Source: Streptomyces sp. BK239 (GTDB lineage Bacteria; Actinomycetota; Actinomycetes; Streptomycetales; Streptomycetaceae). Taken from it: a stretch of DNA of 64,000 bases. The stretch spans positions 1 to 64,000 of the forward strand of contig NZ_SHKS01000007.1 in NCBI RefSeq assembly GCF_004217285.1, read 5' to 3'. Shown in pieces: positions 31,780 to 39,968 of this stretch (its first letter is position 1; every line of letters begins with the position of its first letter). Below the pieces are notes generated by a model. It was not told the DNA's origin and did no database searches. It saw only the letters and a list, made by a program, of their open reading frames with translations. A program made the translations under genes and the position numbers.

Positions 31780-32215
31780 CGCGAGCCCTCGCCATGGTCT
31801 TCGGCCTGGGCATGCTCATCCTGCTGCTCGGGCCGGTCTCGGGTGCGCACTTCAACCCGGTCGTCACACTCGCCATCTGGTTCACCGGCCGCCGTGATCC
31901 GGATGGCCCGACCCTGTGTGACGTCGCGTCGTACGTGCCCGCCCAGGTCACGGGGGGAATCGGCGGGGCAGTCTTGGCCGATGCGATGTTCGCCAAGCCA
32001 CTGGTCAAGTTCTCCGCCCACGACCGGTCCGCCGGTCACCTGCTGCTGGGCGAGGTCGTCGCCACGGCCGGGCTGACCCTGGTGTTCTTCGGCCTCAGCC
32101 GGATCGGCCGCGCCGTGCTCGCCCCGTCCGCGGTGGCCTGCTACATCGGAACCCGTACTGGTGCACCTCCTCCACGTCGTTCGCGCACCCGGCGGTGACC
32201 ACCGGCCGGACGTAA
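31780..32215 (+). pseudogene. remnant of an MIP-family channel (aquaporin/glycerol facilitator type)
   Basis: A plus frame gives MVFGLGMLILLLGPVSGAHF then NPVVTLA, the first NPA/NPV loop and flanking helix of MIP channels. Further hydrophobic segments follow (VTGGIGGAVLADAMF, GEVVATAGLTLVFFGLSRI, VLAPSAVACYIG). At about 32150 the frame must shift to read YWCTSSTSFAHPAVTTGRT and stop at 32213-32215; HPAV corresponds to the second NPA loop, with His for Asn. The first helix, the frame and the last helices are damaged, so it is non-functional. Confidence 0.75.
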
Positions 32216-32241
32216 CGAGGCCGGCGCGCGTTCGTGGACGA

Positions 32242-32282
32242 CAGAGCCACCGGATTCCAGGCTGTGGAATCCGGGGGCTCTG
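32242..32282. terminator. strong bidirectional terminator-like hairpin
   Basis: CAGAGCCACCGGATTCCA (32242-32259) pairs with TGGAATCCGGGGGCTCTG (32265-32282), one mismatch in 18, loop of 5. It lies between the rightward channel remnant and the leftward surface-protein gene and could end both transcripts. Confidence 0.75.
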
Positions 32283-32301
32283 AGTCGTGGAGGGGGGCGG
32301 G

Positions 32302-32905
32302 TCAGCTCTCAGTGGAGTCGTCGGTGGGGCTGCGGCGTGCCAGGAGGAAAGCCCTACGCCTGCTGCGATCAGCATGGCCGCGCCACCGATCAGCCACGGT
32401 GTGGCGTCGGCTCCGGTGTGGGCGAGGGAGCGACGACTGAGGTAGCCGGCTGGGTGGGAGTGCTGCGCGGGGTACGGCCAGCCGCGCGCCCGGGCGTGGA
32501 CGCGGCCCAGGTGCCGGGGAACCAGACGGCGGTGTACTGCTCGATGGCGTCGCGCAGCCCGGTGGTGACGGCCCCGTCCCACGGCGGGCAGCCGGGGCGG
32601 TGATAGGTGTCGAAGGTGCCGTACTGCTTCGTGTTCGGCCCGGTGTTGGTGGCTTCATCGCGGCGATGGAAGGTCCCGTGGTCTGCGAAGCTGAGCACCA
32701 CCGCGTCGATCTCGCCGCGTTCCGAGTGAACGACGGCGACACGCAGCCCTCCATAGGTGTCCGCGTGGATGGTGCGGGTGAAGTCGATCCGCATCCGCAG
32801 CGGTGCATCGGGGATCGGGACAGCGAAGTAGGTGTTGCCAACAACGGTGTGGTCGTGGAAGGGAAGGCACAGCTCGGCGAAGAACTCTGCGGCTTGCAGG
32901 GACAA
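32302..32905 (-). pseudogene. LAxTG-anchored surface protein, apparently frameshifted
   Basis: From ATG 32905 the frame encodes HDHTVVGNTYFAVPIPDAPL and a Thr/Pro-rich region ending at 32390 with a premature stop. Two neighbouring frames supply a sortase-type C-terminus: SLAHTGADATPWLIGGAAML then IAAGVGL in one, and FLLARRSPTDDSTES with a TGA in the other. LAxTG plus helix plus basic tail is the class E sortase signal of streptomycetes. Two small indels (about 32435 and 32345) are needed to join all parts. There is no N-terminal signal peptide at this start, so the 5' end may also be lost. Confidence 0.6.
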
Positions 32906-32934
32906 GAGAGGCTCCGGTCGAGGTCTGGCTGGTC

Positions 32935-33807
32935 CTACCGGCGCGGGCCGGGCAGGGCCGGTCGGCTGGTGGTGCTCCAGCGTGGAACGCTGGCTGCGGG
33001 CAGCGCAGCCGGACGGCGGGATGCGACGGCCCGCTGCACGTCGAGCGGAGTGGGAGCCGGCGGGCCGGGCGGGAGGATCGAGGTGAGCTGGGCCATCCCC
33101 TTGATGTAGCTAGAGGTCACCGCGCGCCACCGGGGCAGGGGTGCCGGATCGGCGACGCACTCGGTGACGGCGGTGAGCAGGGCGACAGGGGTGTCGGTAC
33201 TGGCCGTGGCGTACCAGACAGGCCGGTCGACGGACTTGCCCGCCCACAGCTGCCAGCGGGCGTCCCGTGTGGTCAGTTCGGCTTCCGGATCGAGGTCGCC
33301 GGTGGTGAACTCCATGCCGGCGAGCCCGTCCGGGGCCTGGACTGCGAAGACGCCCCAGCGAGGGCGGTCGATCTCCCAGCCCTGCTTCAGGAGCGGCACG
33401 ACCGCGAGGAAGGGATCGTGCTCGTCGATGCCGGAGACCGGCCGGGCAAGGTAAGCATCCGGTCCCTGCTCGTACGCCGTGGCCAGGACGGTGGTGAACG
33501 CCTGGACAAGCTCGGTGGGGACGCGGTCGTTGAAGCAGACGCCCCACGCCGGCGACCCGAAGGAGTCCTTGTAGGCGTTGATGCGCCAGAGCCCGTCGTC
33601 CTCGCCTTCGGGCAGGTAGCCCAGGCGCACGCGCCGGTCAGGAGCGCTCACGTACACGTTGGAGTCCTCGTCGTACCGCAGGTCCCAGCCAAGTTCGAGC
33701 AGCGGGGCAAGGGCGGGGTCGCCGGTTCCGGTGGTGGAGGCGAGGTGGCGCGGGGAGACGTAGACGTCGCCGTCGATCTCGTGGTGCGAATCGGGCTGTG
33801 GGTTCAT
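32935..33807 (-). CDS. DUF317 protein (two repeats) coupled to ATP-grasp gene
   Basis: A 290-residue protein with two DUF317 modules: VYVSPRHLASTTGTGDPALA with LLELGWDLRYDEDSNVYV and RVRLGYLPEG, and WRINAYKDSFGSPAWGVCF; then VPLLKQGWEIDRPRWGVFAV with WQLWAGKSVDRPVWYATAS. The last 40 residues are Pro/Arg/Ala-rich. ATG 33807 overlaps the ATP-grasp stop by 4 bases. It is the last gene of a six-gene leftward operon, an unusual company for a DUF317 protein. Confidence 0.85.
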   Translation of the reverse strand: MNPQPDSHHEIDGDVYVSPRHLASTTGTGDPALAPLLELGWDLRYDEDSNVYVSAPDRRVRLGYLPEGEDDGLWRINAYKDSFGSPAWGVCFNDRVPTELVQAFTTVLATAYEQGPDAYLARPVSGIDEHDPFLAVVPLLKQGWEIDRPRWGVFAVQAPDGLAGMEFTTGDLDPEAELTTRDARWQLWAGKSVDRPVWYATASTDTPVALLTAVTECVADPAPLPRWRAVTSSYIKGMAQLTSILPPGPPAPTPLDVQRAVASRRPAALPAASVPRWSTTSRPALPGPRR

Positions 33808-35096
33808 CGGTCCGCCCTCGTGGTGACGGTGATCTCGTCGGCGGCGGTGTCGAGGCGTTCGGTGACCTCGGCGGTGGTGCGGCCGGTAACGATGTAGAAC
33901 CCGGCCCGGGCGGTGAACAGGTCGCCGTCGGGCGGCAGGACGAGCTGGTCGCCGATCTCGCGGATCCACTGCACCTGGCGCAGCCAGGGGGTGTGGGCGG
34001 CGAAGGGCTGGTTGATGTGCCGCGCGGTTAGGGTGCCGGAGGCGTCCGGGTAGAGCATACGGATGCCGGCAGCCCCGCTGCGGGTCGGGGTGAGGTCCGG
34101 CGCTCGGCCGCAGGCGAGATCGGCGGCGGCCCGGGGCAGGTCGATGCCGGTGGCTAGACGGACGAGGTGACCGATCATGTCGCCGCCGATGCGCGCGTTA
34201 ACCTCGATCAGCCGGGGCCGGCCGTCCACCAGGCGCAGCTCGACGTGCTGCACGCCGTCGGTGATCCCCAGGGCCTTGACCGCAGCAGCGGCGGCCGGGG
34301 CGACCTGGGCCAGGAGCGGGTCGGAGGCATCAACGGTGTGCCCGGTCTCGGCGAAGTACGGTGCGGGACCCAGGTGCTTGCGGGTCACGGCGACCGCCGT
34401 GGTCACGCCGCGGTGGGTGACGCATTCGACCGAGAATTCCGGCCCGTCGAGGTACTCCTCGACCAGGACGCCGGTGTCCTCGCGGCTGCGGTTCGCCCCG
34501 GCCGAGGCGAATGCGAACGCGGCGGGCAGTTCTTCGGGCTGGTCGACGCGGATCACGCCGATGCTGCCCGCGAAAGCCACCGGCTTGATGACCGTCGGCA
34601 GGCCGAGGGTCATCGTCGCCAGGCCGGCCTCCAGCAGGGTCCGCGCCTTCATCGAGGCGGCCGAGGGCACGCCGTGGCGGGCGAACAGGGTGCGTGCGGT
34701 GGCCTTGTTGCGGCAGGCCCGCATCACCTCGACGGACGTCGCGGACAGACCGAGCGCGCGGGCGAGGCGGGCGGTGGGGACGAGGTGCCACTCGTCCCAG
34801 GTGACCACGCCGGCAAGGTCGTGGCGCTCGGCCAGCGCCCGGCCGCCGGAGAGCAGCGCTGCGGGGTCGCTCAGGTCGACGACGGCGTGGTCGACGATGA
34901 ACGGCTTCTCCCACGACGGCTCGGTGCCGGTGAGCAGGACGACGTCGTACGCGGCGGCCACCTGCTCCAGACAGTAGGCGCGATAGGTCTCGTCGCCGGG
35001 AGAAACGACGAGCACGAGGGGACGAGCGGACAAGAAGGGGTTCTCCGTATCGGTGGACGGCAGGGCGAGAGAAGAGAGGGGCGTCTCAGGCGGCAC
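33804..35096 (-). CDS. ATP-grasp ligase (carboxylate-amine/peptide ligase type)
   Basis: A 430-residue ATP-grasp enzyme, which would activate a carboxylate as acyl-phosphate and join it to an amine. Visible landmarks: nucleotide-binding LPTVIKPVAFAGSIGVIRV, the lid EEYLDGPEFSVECVTHRG, and the metal-binding LRLVDGRPRLIEVNARIGGD with Glu and Asn. The N-terminal LVLVVSPGDETYRAY and LAGVVTWDEWHLVPTARLA form the preATP-grasp Rossmann part. This layout is that of L-amino acid and peptide ligases of biosynthetic clusters. It lies next to an MFS exporter. The start overlaps the previous gene by 11 bases. Confidence 0.88.
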   Translation of the reverse strand: MPPETPLSSLALPSTDTENPFLSARPLVLVVSPGDETYRAYCLEQVAAAYDVVLLTGTEPSWEKPFIVDHAVVDLSDPAALLSGGRALAERHDLAGVVTWDEWHLVPTARLARALGLSATSVEVMRACRNKATARTLFARHGVPSAASMKARTLLEAGLATMTLGLPTVIKPVAFAGSIGVIRVDQPEELPAAFAFASAGANRSREDTGVLVEEYLDGPEFSVECVTHRGVTTAVAVTRKHLGPAPYFAETGHTVDASDPLLAQVAPAAAAAVKALGITDGVQHVELRLVDGRPRLIEVNARIGGDMIGHLVRLATGIDLPRAAADLACGRAPDLTPTRSGAAGIRMLYPDASGTLTARHINQPFAAHTPWLRQVQWIREIGDQLVLPPDGDLFTARAGFYIVTGRTTAEVTERLDTAADEITVTTRADR

Positions 35097-35388
35097 GGCG
35101 GCGGCGCAGCTCGAACGCCGCAGCCCAGTGCGGGTGTTCGCTGATCAGGCGGCGGGCGTAGAGGGCGGTGTAGTTGTTGTTCAACCCGGCGATCCCGTGA
35201 GGGAGCTGGCGGCGCAGGTCCTCGAACAGGTCCTTCAAGCTGACCCGAGTGGCGCCGGCGGCCAGTCGGCGGGCGGCCATGCCCTCCAGGGTCCGGTAGA
35301 CGTGCGGGTTGCGGGCGTCGAAGGCGTGGAACTGCTTGGTGATGCTGCGACCGGTCGCGCGGTGCGATCCGAGGGCGGCAATGGACAT
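35086..35388 (-). CDS. 100-residue basic protein of a phage-type family
   Basis: ATG 35388 is preferred (GGAG 8 bases upstream). The protein reads FHAFDARNPHVYRTLEGMAA, ARRLAAGATRVSLKDLFEDL, then GLNNNYTALYARRLISEHP and ends in RRRRAA. The DARNPHVY...LNNNYTALYARL pattern recalls small helical proteins common in phage genomes; this is from memory. In this operon, next to an ATP-grasp ligase and an exporter, it could be a regulator or a substrate/precursor, though it lacks an obvious leader-core layout. Overlaps the ATP-grasp start. Confidence 0.7.
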   Translation of the reverse strand: MSIAALGSHRATGRSITKQFHAFDARNPHVYRTLEGMAARRLAAGATRVSLKDLFEDLRRQLPHGIAGLNNNYTALYARRLISEHPHWAAAFELRRRRAA

Positions 35389-35420
35389 GAAGTTCTCCAC
35401 AGGGTGGGGGCGCAGCAGGG

Positions 35421-36656
35421 TCAGGCGCGCAGGGCGGGATCAGTGCGCAGGCGGGCGAAGGTGCAGAACAGACCCAGGGCCTGCAGCGCGGCGCAGACGG
35501 TGATGACGTGGCCCAGCGCGTCGGGCGGGGTGAGCGCGGTGAGCGCGCCGGTGACGGGGAAGGGCAGCAGGAGGATGAGGATCGTCGCCGACAGGGTGCT
35601 GCCGAACTTCTCCGGAGGGATCAGACGGGAGCGCAGGGTCCGCAGGACGACCGTCATGCCGCCTTCGCCCGCCATGAGGACCGCGACCAAGACGAGGTAG
35701 GACCGGTAGTCGGGGGCCTGGGCAGCGGCGAGACATCCGAGCGAGGAGACGGCGGCGCAGGCGGCGCCAACCGGCCACAGGCCGAGGCGGTCGAGCGCGA
35801 ACCGGCAGAGCGTGACGCTGAGGAGCGTCGCTGCGGCAGCGGCGGACCAGACCAGGCCGACAGCGGTGGTGGACTGCCCGAAATGCTTGACGACGATCAC
35901 GGGGCCGGCCGCTTGGAGAAGGCCGGTGGCCAGGTTGGACAAGGTCAGCCCGGTCACGAGCCAGCCGAGCACGGGCAGCGAGCGGATGGTGCGCCACCCG
36001 GTGAGCAGTCCGCCGCCGGACTGCCCCTTCGGCACACGGGCCGGTGCCACGGGCGAGGGCGGGGTGCGCAGGGCGAGCAGCGCGGCAAGCAGCGAGAGCA
36101 TGGTGATCACCGCGAGCATCGACGGCGGCCCGGCAAGCAAGAGCACTCCGGCGAGCGCCGGACCGGCCAGGGTCGCCGTCTGGTCGATGCCGAGCAGGAC
36201 AGCCTGGACACGGTGGGCCGGCCGTCCTGCTCGGCGTCCGGCGGCGGCACCCGCGGTCTCGGCCGCGATATAGCTGAACTCGGTGAGCACGCCGGTCGTC
36301 GCCGCCAGCACCATCACGGTCGCGCTCGACACGTTGCCGGACGGGTGGAGATGGAGCAGGACCGCGCCGGCGGCGAGAGCCAGCGCCCTCCCCAGGGAGG
36401 CCATGTGGAAGACCACCGCGGCACCGCGCCGGTCGACAACCGATCCGGCCCACCCGAACGCAGCCAGCCGCGGAAGCCACTCCAGGGCGAAGGCGGCGCC
36501 CGTCAGCGAGGCGGATCGCGTCGTGGCCAGGACGAGCAGCGGGATGCCGTAGGTGGACATCGCGAACGCCAACGCGTCCGCCGTGCGCGGCAGATAGATG
36601 CTGCGCATCAGCCCGCCCGTGCGGCGTGCGTGCCGGGGTGTGACCGCTGCGTTCAC
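35421..36656 (-). CDS. MFS exporter
   Basis: A 411-residue major-facilitator transporter with about twelve hydrophobic segments. It resembles the drug/macrolide-efflux type of MFS (12 helices, SIYLPRTADALAFAMSTYGI at the start; loop motif SVVDRRGAAVVFHMASLGRA between helices 2 and 3). The central loop is Pro/Lys-rich (APARVPKGQSGGG). It probably exports the product or toxin linked to the ATP-grasp enzyme. It overlaps the upstream regulator gene by 4 bases and is separated from the 100-residue gene by 32 bases. Confidence 0.88.
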   Translation of the reverse strand: MNAAVTPRHARRTGGLMRSIYLPRTADALAFAMSTYGIPLLVLATTRSASLTGAAFALEWLPRLAAFGWAGSVVDRRGAAVVFHMASLGRALALAAGAVLLHLHPSGNVSSATVMVLAATTGVLTEFSYIAAETAGAAAGRRAGRPAHRVQAVLLGIDQTATLAGPALAGVLLLAGPPSMLAVITMLSLLAALLALRTPPSPVAPARVPKGQSGGGLLTGWRTIRSLPVLGWLVTGLTLSNLATGLLQAAGPVIVVKHFGQSTTAVGLVWSAAAAATLLSVTLCRFALDRLGLWPVGAACAAVSSLGCLAAAQAPDYRSYLVLVAVLMAGEGGMTVVLRTLRSRLIPPEKFGSTLSATILILLLPFPVTGALTALTPPDALGHVITVCAALQALGLFCTFARLRTDPALRA

Positions 36657-37156
36657 GCGACCGGCTCAGGCTCAGACGCCGTGGCCACCTGGGGGTTGTC
36701 GGCCAGCCACTGGATCAGGAGCGTGCGGGGACGAGCCAGCCCCGCCTCGGCTCCGTCGCCGATCAGCGGGGAGAGAGCATCGGCTCGCTCGGCGGTGAGC
36801 GATGGTGCCAACAGGTCGAGGACGTGCCGGATACGGCTGCTGAACTCGCAGACGGGGGCCGGGACGGCGTGGCGCCGGGCCCAGCGGGCCATCGCGTCGT
36901 ACAAATCTGCCAACTCCGTCCCGGCGTCGGTCAGTTGCAGACCAGCGCCGGGCGCGGCCCGGACGAGACCGTAAGCGCGGGCCGTGTGGGAAGCACTCCG
37001 CAGTTGGTGCGTGGAGAGGTCGGGCAGGATGCCGGCCAGCCGTCGCGGCGGTATGGCGCCGTTATCGTCGATCTCGGTGACCAGGCGGACCAGGGGGCGC
37101 GAGGCGAGGAGTTCGACAGCGCGGTGCACTTCGGCAGAGCTGTAGGGGGTGCTCAT
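36653..37156 (-). CDS. winged-helix regulator (HxlR-like)
   Basis: A 167-residue protein. The N-terminal 80 residues form a winged helix: VHRAVELLASRPLVRLVTEI, IPPRRLAGILPDLSTHQLRS, AYGLVRAAPGAGLQLTDAG. The rest is helical (LADLYDAMARWARRHAVPAP). It resembles the second module of tandem HxlR proteins like its upstream neighbour. Overlaps on both sides (37153-37156 and 36653-36656) place it in one operon with the exporter it probably regulates. Confidence 0.75.
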   Translation of the reverse strand: MSTPYSSAEVHRAVELLASRPLVRLVTEIDDNGAIPPRRLAGILPDLSTHQLRSASHTARAYGLVRAAPGAGLQLTDAGTELADLYDAMARWARRHAVPAPVCEFSSRIRHVLDLLAPSLTAERADALSPLIGDGAEAGLARPRTLLIQWLADNPQVATASEPEPVA

Positions 37157-37995
37157 CGGCGCGGGCCTCCCGCCGGGATGGCTGCCTTCGGGCGGGCGGT
37201 CGTGGCGTGCGAGAAGAGATCACGGTTGTGCCACGCCGGAGAGGACTGGGGCGTCCGAGCGGGTGGGAGCGCCGCGGGGGCCGGCCGTGACTGGCTGCTG
37301 ACCCACGGCCTTTGCGCGGGCTTCGCCCGCGGGTTCCCCCAGACTGGGTGTTGGGACGCCTGGTCGAGGGGCTGCCCGGCGGACCAGGCGGACAGGGTGC
37401 CGAGAACGGGGCTCAGGCCGTCGCCTGCTGCGGAGAGCCGGTAGGGCCGGCCGGTGCCCTTGGTGTCGACGAGACCGTCGGCGACCAGCTGCCGCAGCGG
37501 CGGGTAGATGTTGGTCCAGTCGCTGCTCGGCATCACGATCCGGGCCAGGGCCCGCCCGCTGACCTCCTGACGGGACTTGAGCACCCACAGGATGGCGGCG
37601 GCGTGACGCCGGGTGAGCAGGGTGAGGCTGTCCTCGATCTGCTCGATCGCGGGCAGCGGGCGGTCCGCCTTCTCCAGGTGTTCCTCGGCCCAGGTGACGA
37701 TCATCGGCAGGACCGGCAGCAGGGCAACGCCACGGTTGGTGTGGCCGTAGGTCACGTGCCGTGAGGTGTGTTCGGTGCGTTCGACGAGTCCGGCGTCGCA
37801 CAGCGCCGTGAGCTTGGGGTGGAGCTGGCCGCTCTGCAGCCAGGACACCTTCGCCGCCAGCTCGTTGTAGCGCAGCGGCGGGCCGGAGAGGGCCAGGAGG
37901 ATCCTCACGTTCCAGCGCGGGGTGATCATGGCCAGGGCCTCGGTGACCCGGGCGATGTCGGCGTCGGTGTCAGCGGGCAGAGCGGCGATGGCCAA
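37153..37995 (-). CDS. tandem HxlR-family transcriptional regulator
   Basis: A 280-residue protein with two HxlR-type winged helices: ITPRWNVRILLALSGPPLRY with NELAAKVSWLQSGQLHPKL and GLVERTEHTSRHVTYGHTNR (residues 24-90), then LLTRRHAAAILWVLKSRQEV with VMPSSDWTNIYPPLRQLVAD (125-185). The C-terminal 70 residues are a Pro/Ala/Arg-rich tail. It is the first gene of the leftward six-gene operon and likely controls it. The gap to 38038 holds the promoter. Confidence 0.85.
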   Translation of the reverse strand: MAIAALPADTDADIARVTEALAMITPRWNVRILLALSGPPLRYNELAAKVSWLQSGQLHPKLTALCDAGLVERTEHTSRHVTYGHTNRGVALLPVLPMIVTWAEEHLEKADRPLPAIEQIEDSLTLLTRRHAAAILWVLKSRQEVSGRALARIVMPSSDWTNIYPPLRQLVADGLVDTKGTGRPYRLSAAGDGLSPVLGTLSAWSAGQPLDQASQHPVWGNPRAKPAQRPWVSSQSRPAPAALPPARTPQSSPAWHNRDLFSHATTARPKAAIPAGGPRR

Positions 37996-38037
37996 GGGAG
38001 GAACTCCTGGGTGAATGAAAGGGGAATGGCCTGCGGG

Positions 38038-38490
38038 TCAGCGGCTGTGCGCCGGGCTCTGCGCCGCAAGAGGCGGAGCTGGAGCAGGCGAGGGAGTTGG
38101 CGGGGCTGGCGTCGGGGCCGGGATGCGGGCCAGGCTTTGCAGGACGGCGGTGACCGATTTGGCCTGGACCTCGCGGACGGCGACGGCTCCGGCGAGGCGG
38201 CGTGCACCGTCGAGGAGGTGGGAGACCTCGTGCGGGCCGATCTGCCGCTCGGGCTGGAAGAGCCGGGCGAGGTGGTCGCGGTGGAAGTCGATGCTGCGCT
38301 CGACGAGGGCGAGATCGTCGTGCATGCCGAGCAGGGCGGAGAGCATGCCGGGCGGCTGGTCCTGGGCGTGGGCTTCGAGGTCGGCGAGCGGTGCGCCGTA
38401 CAGGTCCTCGATCCGTCCGGCTATGTCGGTGGACGTGGGGTGGGGCAATCGGGGGCTTTCACGGTCGGCGGCCCCGGGCCGCCCCGGCAC
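38038..38490 (-). CDS. hypothetical plasmid protein
   Basis: A 150-residue protein with a helical centre (IAGRIEDLYGAPLADLEAHA; MLSALLGMHDDLALVERSID; EVSHLLDGARRLAGAVAVRE) and a Pro/Ala-rich tail. The GTG start at 38490 lies inside the 3' end of the upstream gene (overlap of 32 bases). No family recognised. It ends just upstream of the tandem HxlR gene's start region. Confidence 0.6.
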   Translation of the reverse strand: MPGRPGAADRESPRLPHPTSTDIAGRIEDLYGAPLADLEAHAQDQPPGMLSALLGMHDDLALVERSIDFHRDHLARLFQPERQIGPHEVSHLLDGARRLAGAVAVREVQAKSVTAVLQSLARIPAPTPAPPTPSPAPAPPLAAQSPAHSR

Positions 38491-38902
38491 GCGGGGGTGC
38501 CGGGGCGGCGGACGGGGGCAGGGTTGCGGTGGCCCTGAGCTGTGCCGTGCGGACGGGACGGGCCTGCTGCGCAGGCGGCGGCATGGTGCGCAGCAGCTCG
38601 CCGAGGGCGGCGCGGTAGCCGTCGCGGGCCTCCAGTGCCGCGTCCAGCCACTGCGCGTCGAAGCGGAGCCTGTCGGCCGACAGTTCGCTCATGTCGCGGT
38701 CGGGGTCCATGTCGGCGTGTACGCGGTCGCGGACGCGGGCGACCTGCTCCTCGGTGAGCGCCAGGAAGGACCGCAGCTCCAGGGCACGGGCGAACGCGGG
38801 CGAGGCATCGTGGCCGGCAGCCGCCTCGTACAGCTCGGGTACCGGCTTCCCGAAGACCTTCTGCAGGTCGCCGTCCATGGTGCTGGCCTTGTCCCGGCTC
38901 AT
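38459..38902 (-). CDS. hypothetical plasmid protein
   Basis: A 147-residue protein. ATG 38902 is chosen because it overlaps the upstream stop by ATGA. Content is mostly helical: LQKVFGKPVPELYEAAAGHD, ARALELRSFLALTEEQVARV, SADRLRFDAQWLDAALEARD, then a Pro/Ala tail. Similar helical low-complexity-tail proteins are frequent in Streptomyces plasmid operons. Function unknown. Confidence 0.65.
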   Translation of the reverse strand: MSRDKASTMDGDLQKVFGKPVPELYEAAAGHDASPAFARALELRSFLALTEEQVARVRDRVHADMDPDRDMSELSADRLRFDAQWLDAALEARDGYRAALGELLRTMPPPAQQARPVRTAQLRATATLPPSAAPAPPRAGAARGRRP

Positions 38903-39381
38903 CGGGCGGCCCTCGTCGACCGCCACGCCGTCGCCGGTGCGGCTGTACTCGCAGGCCGGTTGGGGGCGCTGGTCTGCACCGCCGGCCCGGTGCGGGGCCG
39001 AAGACGGGCGAGGCGCTCTGCGGCGAGGCCCTTCTTCCCTGGGGCGTCCGGGTCGAGGAGCCATCGCACGACCAGGGCCCGGCCGTCGCGGGCGGTGACG
39101 GCCGCGTTCACCCGGTGAGCGAGGCCCATCGTCGGGTCGTCGACCTCGCTGGGCTGGGTATGCAGTGCAGCGAGGAGGTCGTCCTCCGCGCGCTCCAGCA
39201 CGGACTGGGCCTCAACGAGAAGGCCGTGCCACTTGACGACGTCGGTGGCGTCAGGGTTCGCGGTCGGCGCGGCGGCGACCGCGGCCTTCAACTGGTCCAT
39301 GCCCATGTCGAAGCGTGCTTCGATCCGTTCGGTGAGAACGCCCACGACATTCGCAGAACCCTCGGATATGCCGTCGGACAA
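38899..39381 (-). CDS. hypothetical plasmid protein
   Basis: A 160-residue helical protein (VLTERIEARFDMGMDQLKAA; HGLLVEAQSVLERAEDDLLA; MGLAHRVNAAVTARDGRALV) with a basic C-terminus. ATG 39381 has AGGAGATC a few bases upstream. First of three overlapping genes running to 38038. No domain recognised. Confidence 0.7.
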   Translation of the reverse strand: MSDGISEGSANVVGVLTERIEARFDMGMDQLKAAVAAAPTANPDATDVVKWHGLLVEAQSVLERAEDDLLAALHTQPSEVDDPTMGLAHRVNAAVTARDGRALVVRWLLDPDAPGKKGLAAERLARLRPRTGPAVQTSAPNRPASTAAPATAWRSTRAAR

Positions 39382-39474
39382 AAGGATCTCCTGTTCTGGA
39401 TTGGCCGATGCGTAGGGAATGTGAGGGTCCCCGTACTGGGCGATCAGCCGCTTGCCGGGACGTGCTCAATCCGG

Positions 39475-39822
39475 TTAGTCCAGGCACATACGGACGTCGC
39501 GGTAGACGTACGTGCCGGAAACCCAGCCCTTGACGCCGGTCGTCTTGTCCGTGATGTAGACCCAGTTGCCGCTCATCTTGGAGACGGTGAACTTGTGGCT
39601 CTTGTAGAGCACGCCGAGCGCCGTGGACTTCGAGCTGGCCTTGGACCGGATGGTCACGGCCTTGGCGTGCACTGCGTACGGCAGCGGCGGGAGGGACGAG
39701 CAGCTGCTCGCAGGGAGAGCGGAGGCGGCGGTCGGTGCCGCGTTGGCGGTGGTGGCGGACAGCACCGGCAGAGCGAGTGCGCCGAGCATCGCGGCGGATA
39801 TGGCGATTCGGGTGGAGCGCAT
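39475..39822 (-). CDS. secreted SH3b-type protein
   Basis: A 115-residue exported protein. A Sec signal peptide covers residues 1-28 (RSTRIAISAAMLGALALPVL, cleavage after ANA). The mature part is a bacterial SH3 domain (KAVTIRSKASSKSTALGVLY; GNWVYITDKTTGVKGWVSGT) with cysteines at 41 and 113 that may pair. Such proteins bind peptidoglycan or act as small secreted effectors. The start is ATG 39822 with GGAGG 10 bases upstream. A palindromic promoter/operator shared with two other units lies about 85 bases upstream. Confidence 0.8.
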   Translation of the reverse strand: MRSTRIAISAAMLGALALPVLSATTANAAPTAASALPASSCSSLPPLPYAVHAKAVTIRSKASSKSTALGVLYKSHKFTVSKMSGNWVYITDKTTGVKGWVSGTYVYRDVRMCLD

Positions 39823-39888
39823 GCGGAAGGAACCTCCGTGAAGGCGTGGGGAATGTAGGGAAGGGCGCCGCGGGGTTGTCCTGGCGGC

Positions 39889-39945
39889 TGTATAAGAGTC
39901 CGGAGAATCGCCGGTTTGGCTAACCGGCGATCGTCGGCTATGTTG
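39889..39945 (-). promoter_or_regulatory. shared palindromic operator, copy A
   Basis: Read on the minus strand: GCAACATAGCCGACGATCG, the palindrome CGCCGGTTAGCCAAACCGGC (21 bp, 39909-39929, arms CGCCGGTT/AACCGGCG), then TCCGGACT and an AT-rich hexamer. The same block with equal spacing occurs at 63551-63598, and a close relative at 58788-58837. It precedes the SH3b gene in the sense of transcription, so it is probably a regulated promoter. Confidence 0.7.
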
Positions 39946-39968
39946 CGCCGCCCGCGTCGGCTGAGCGC

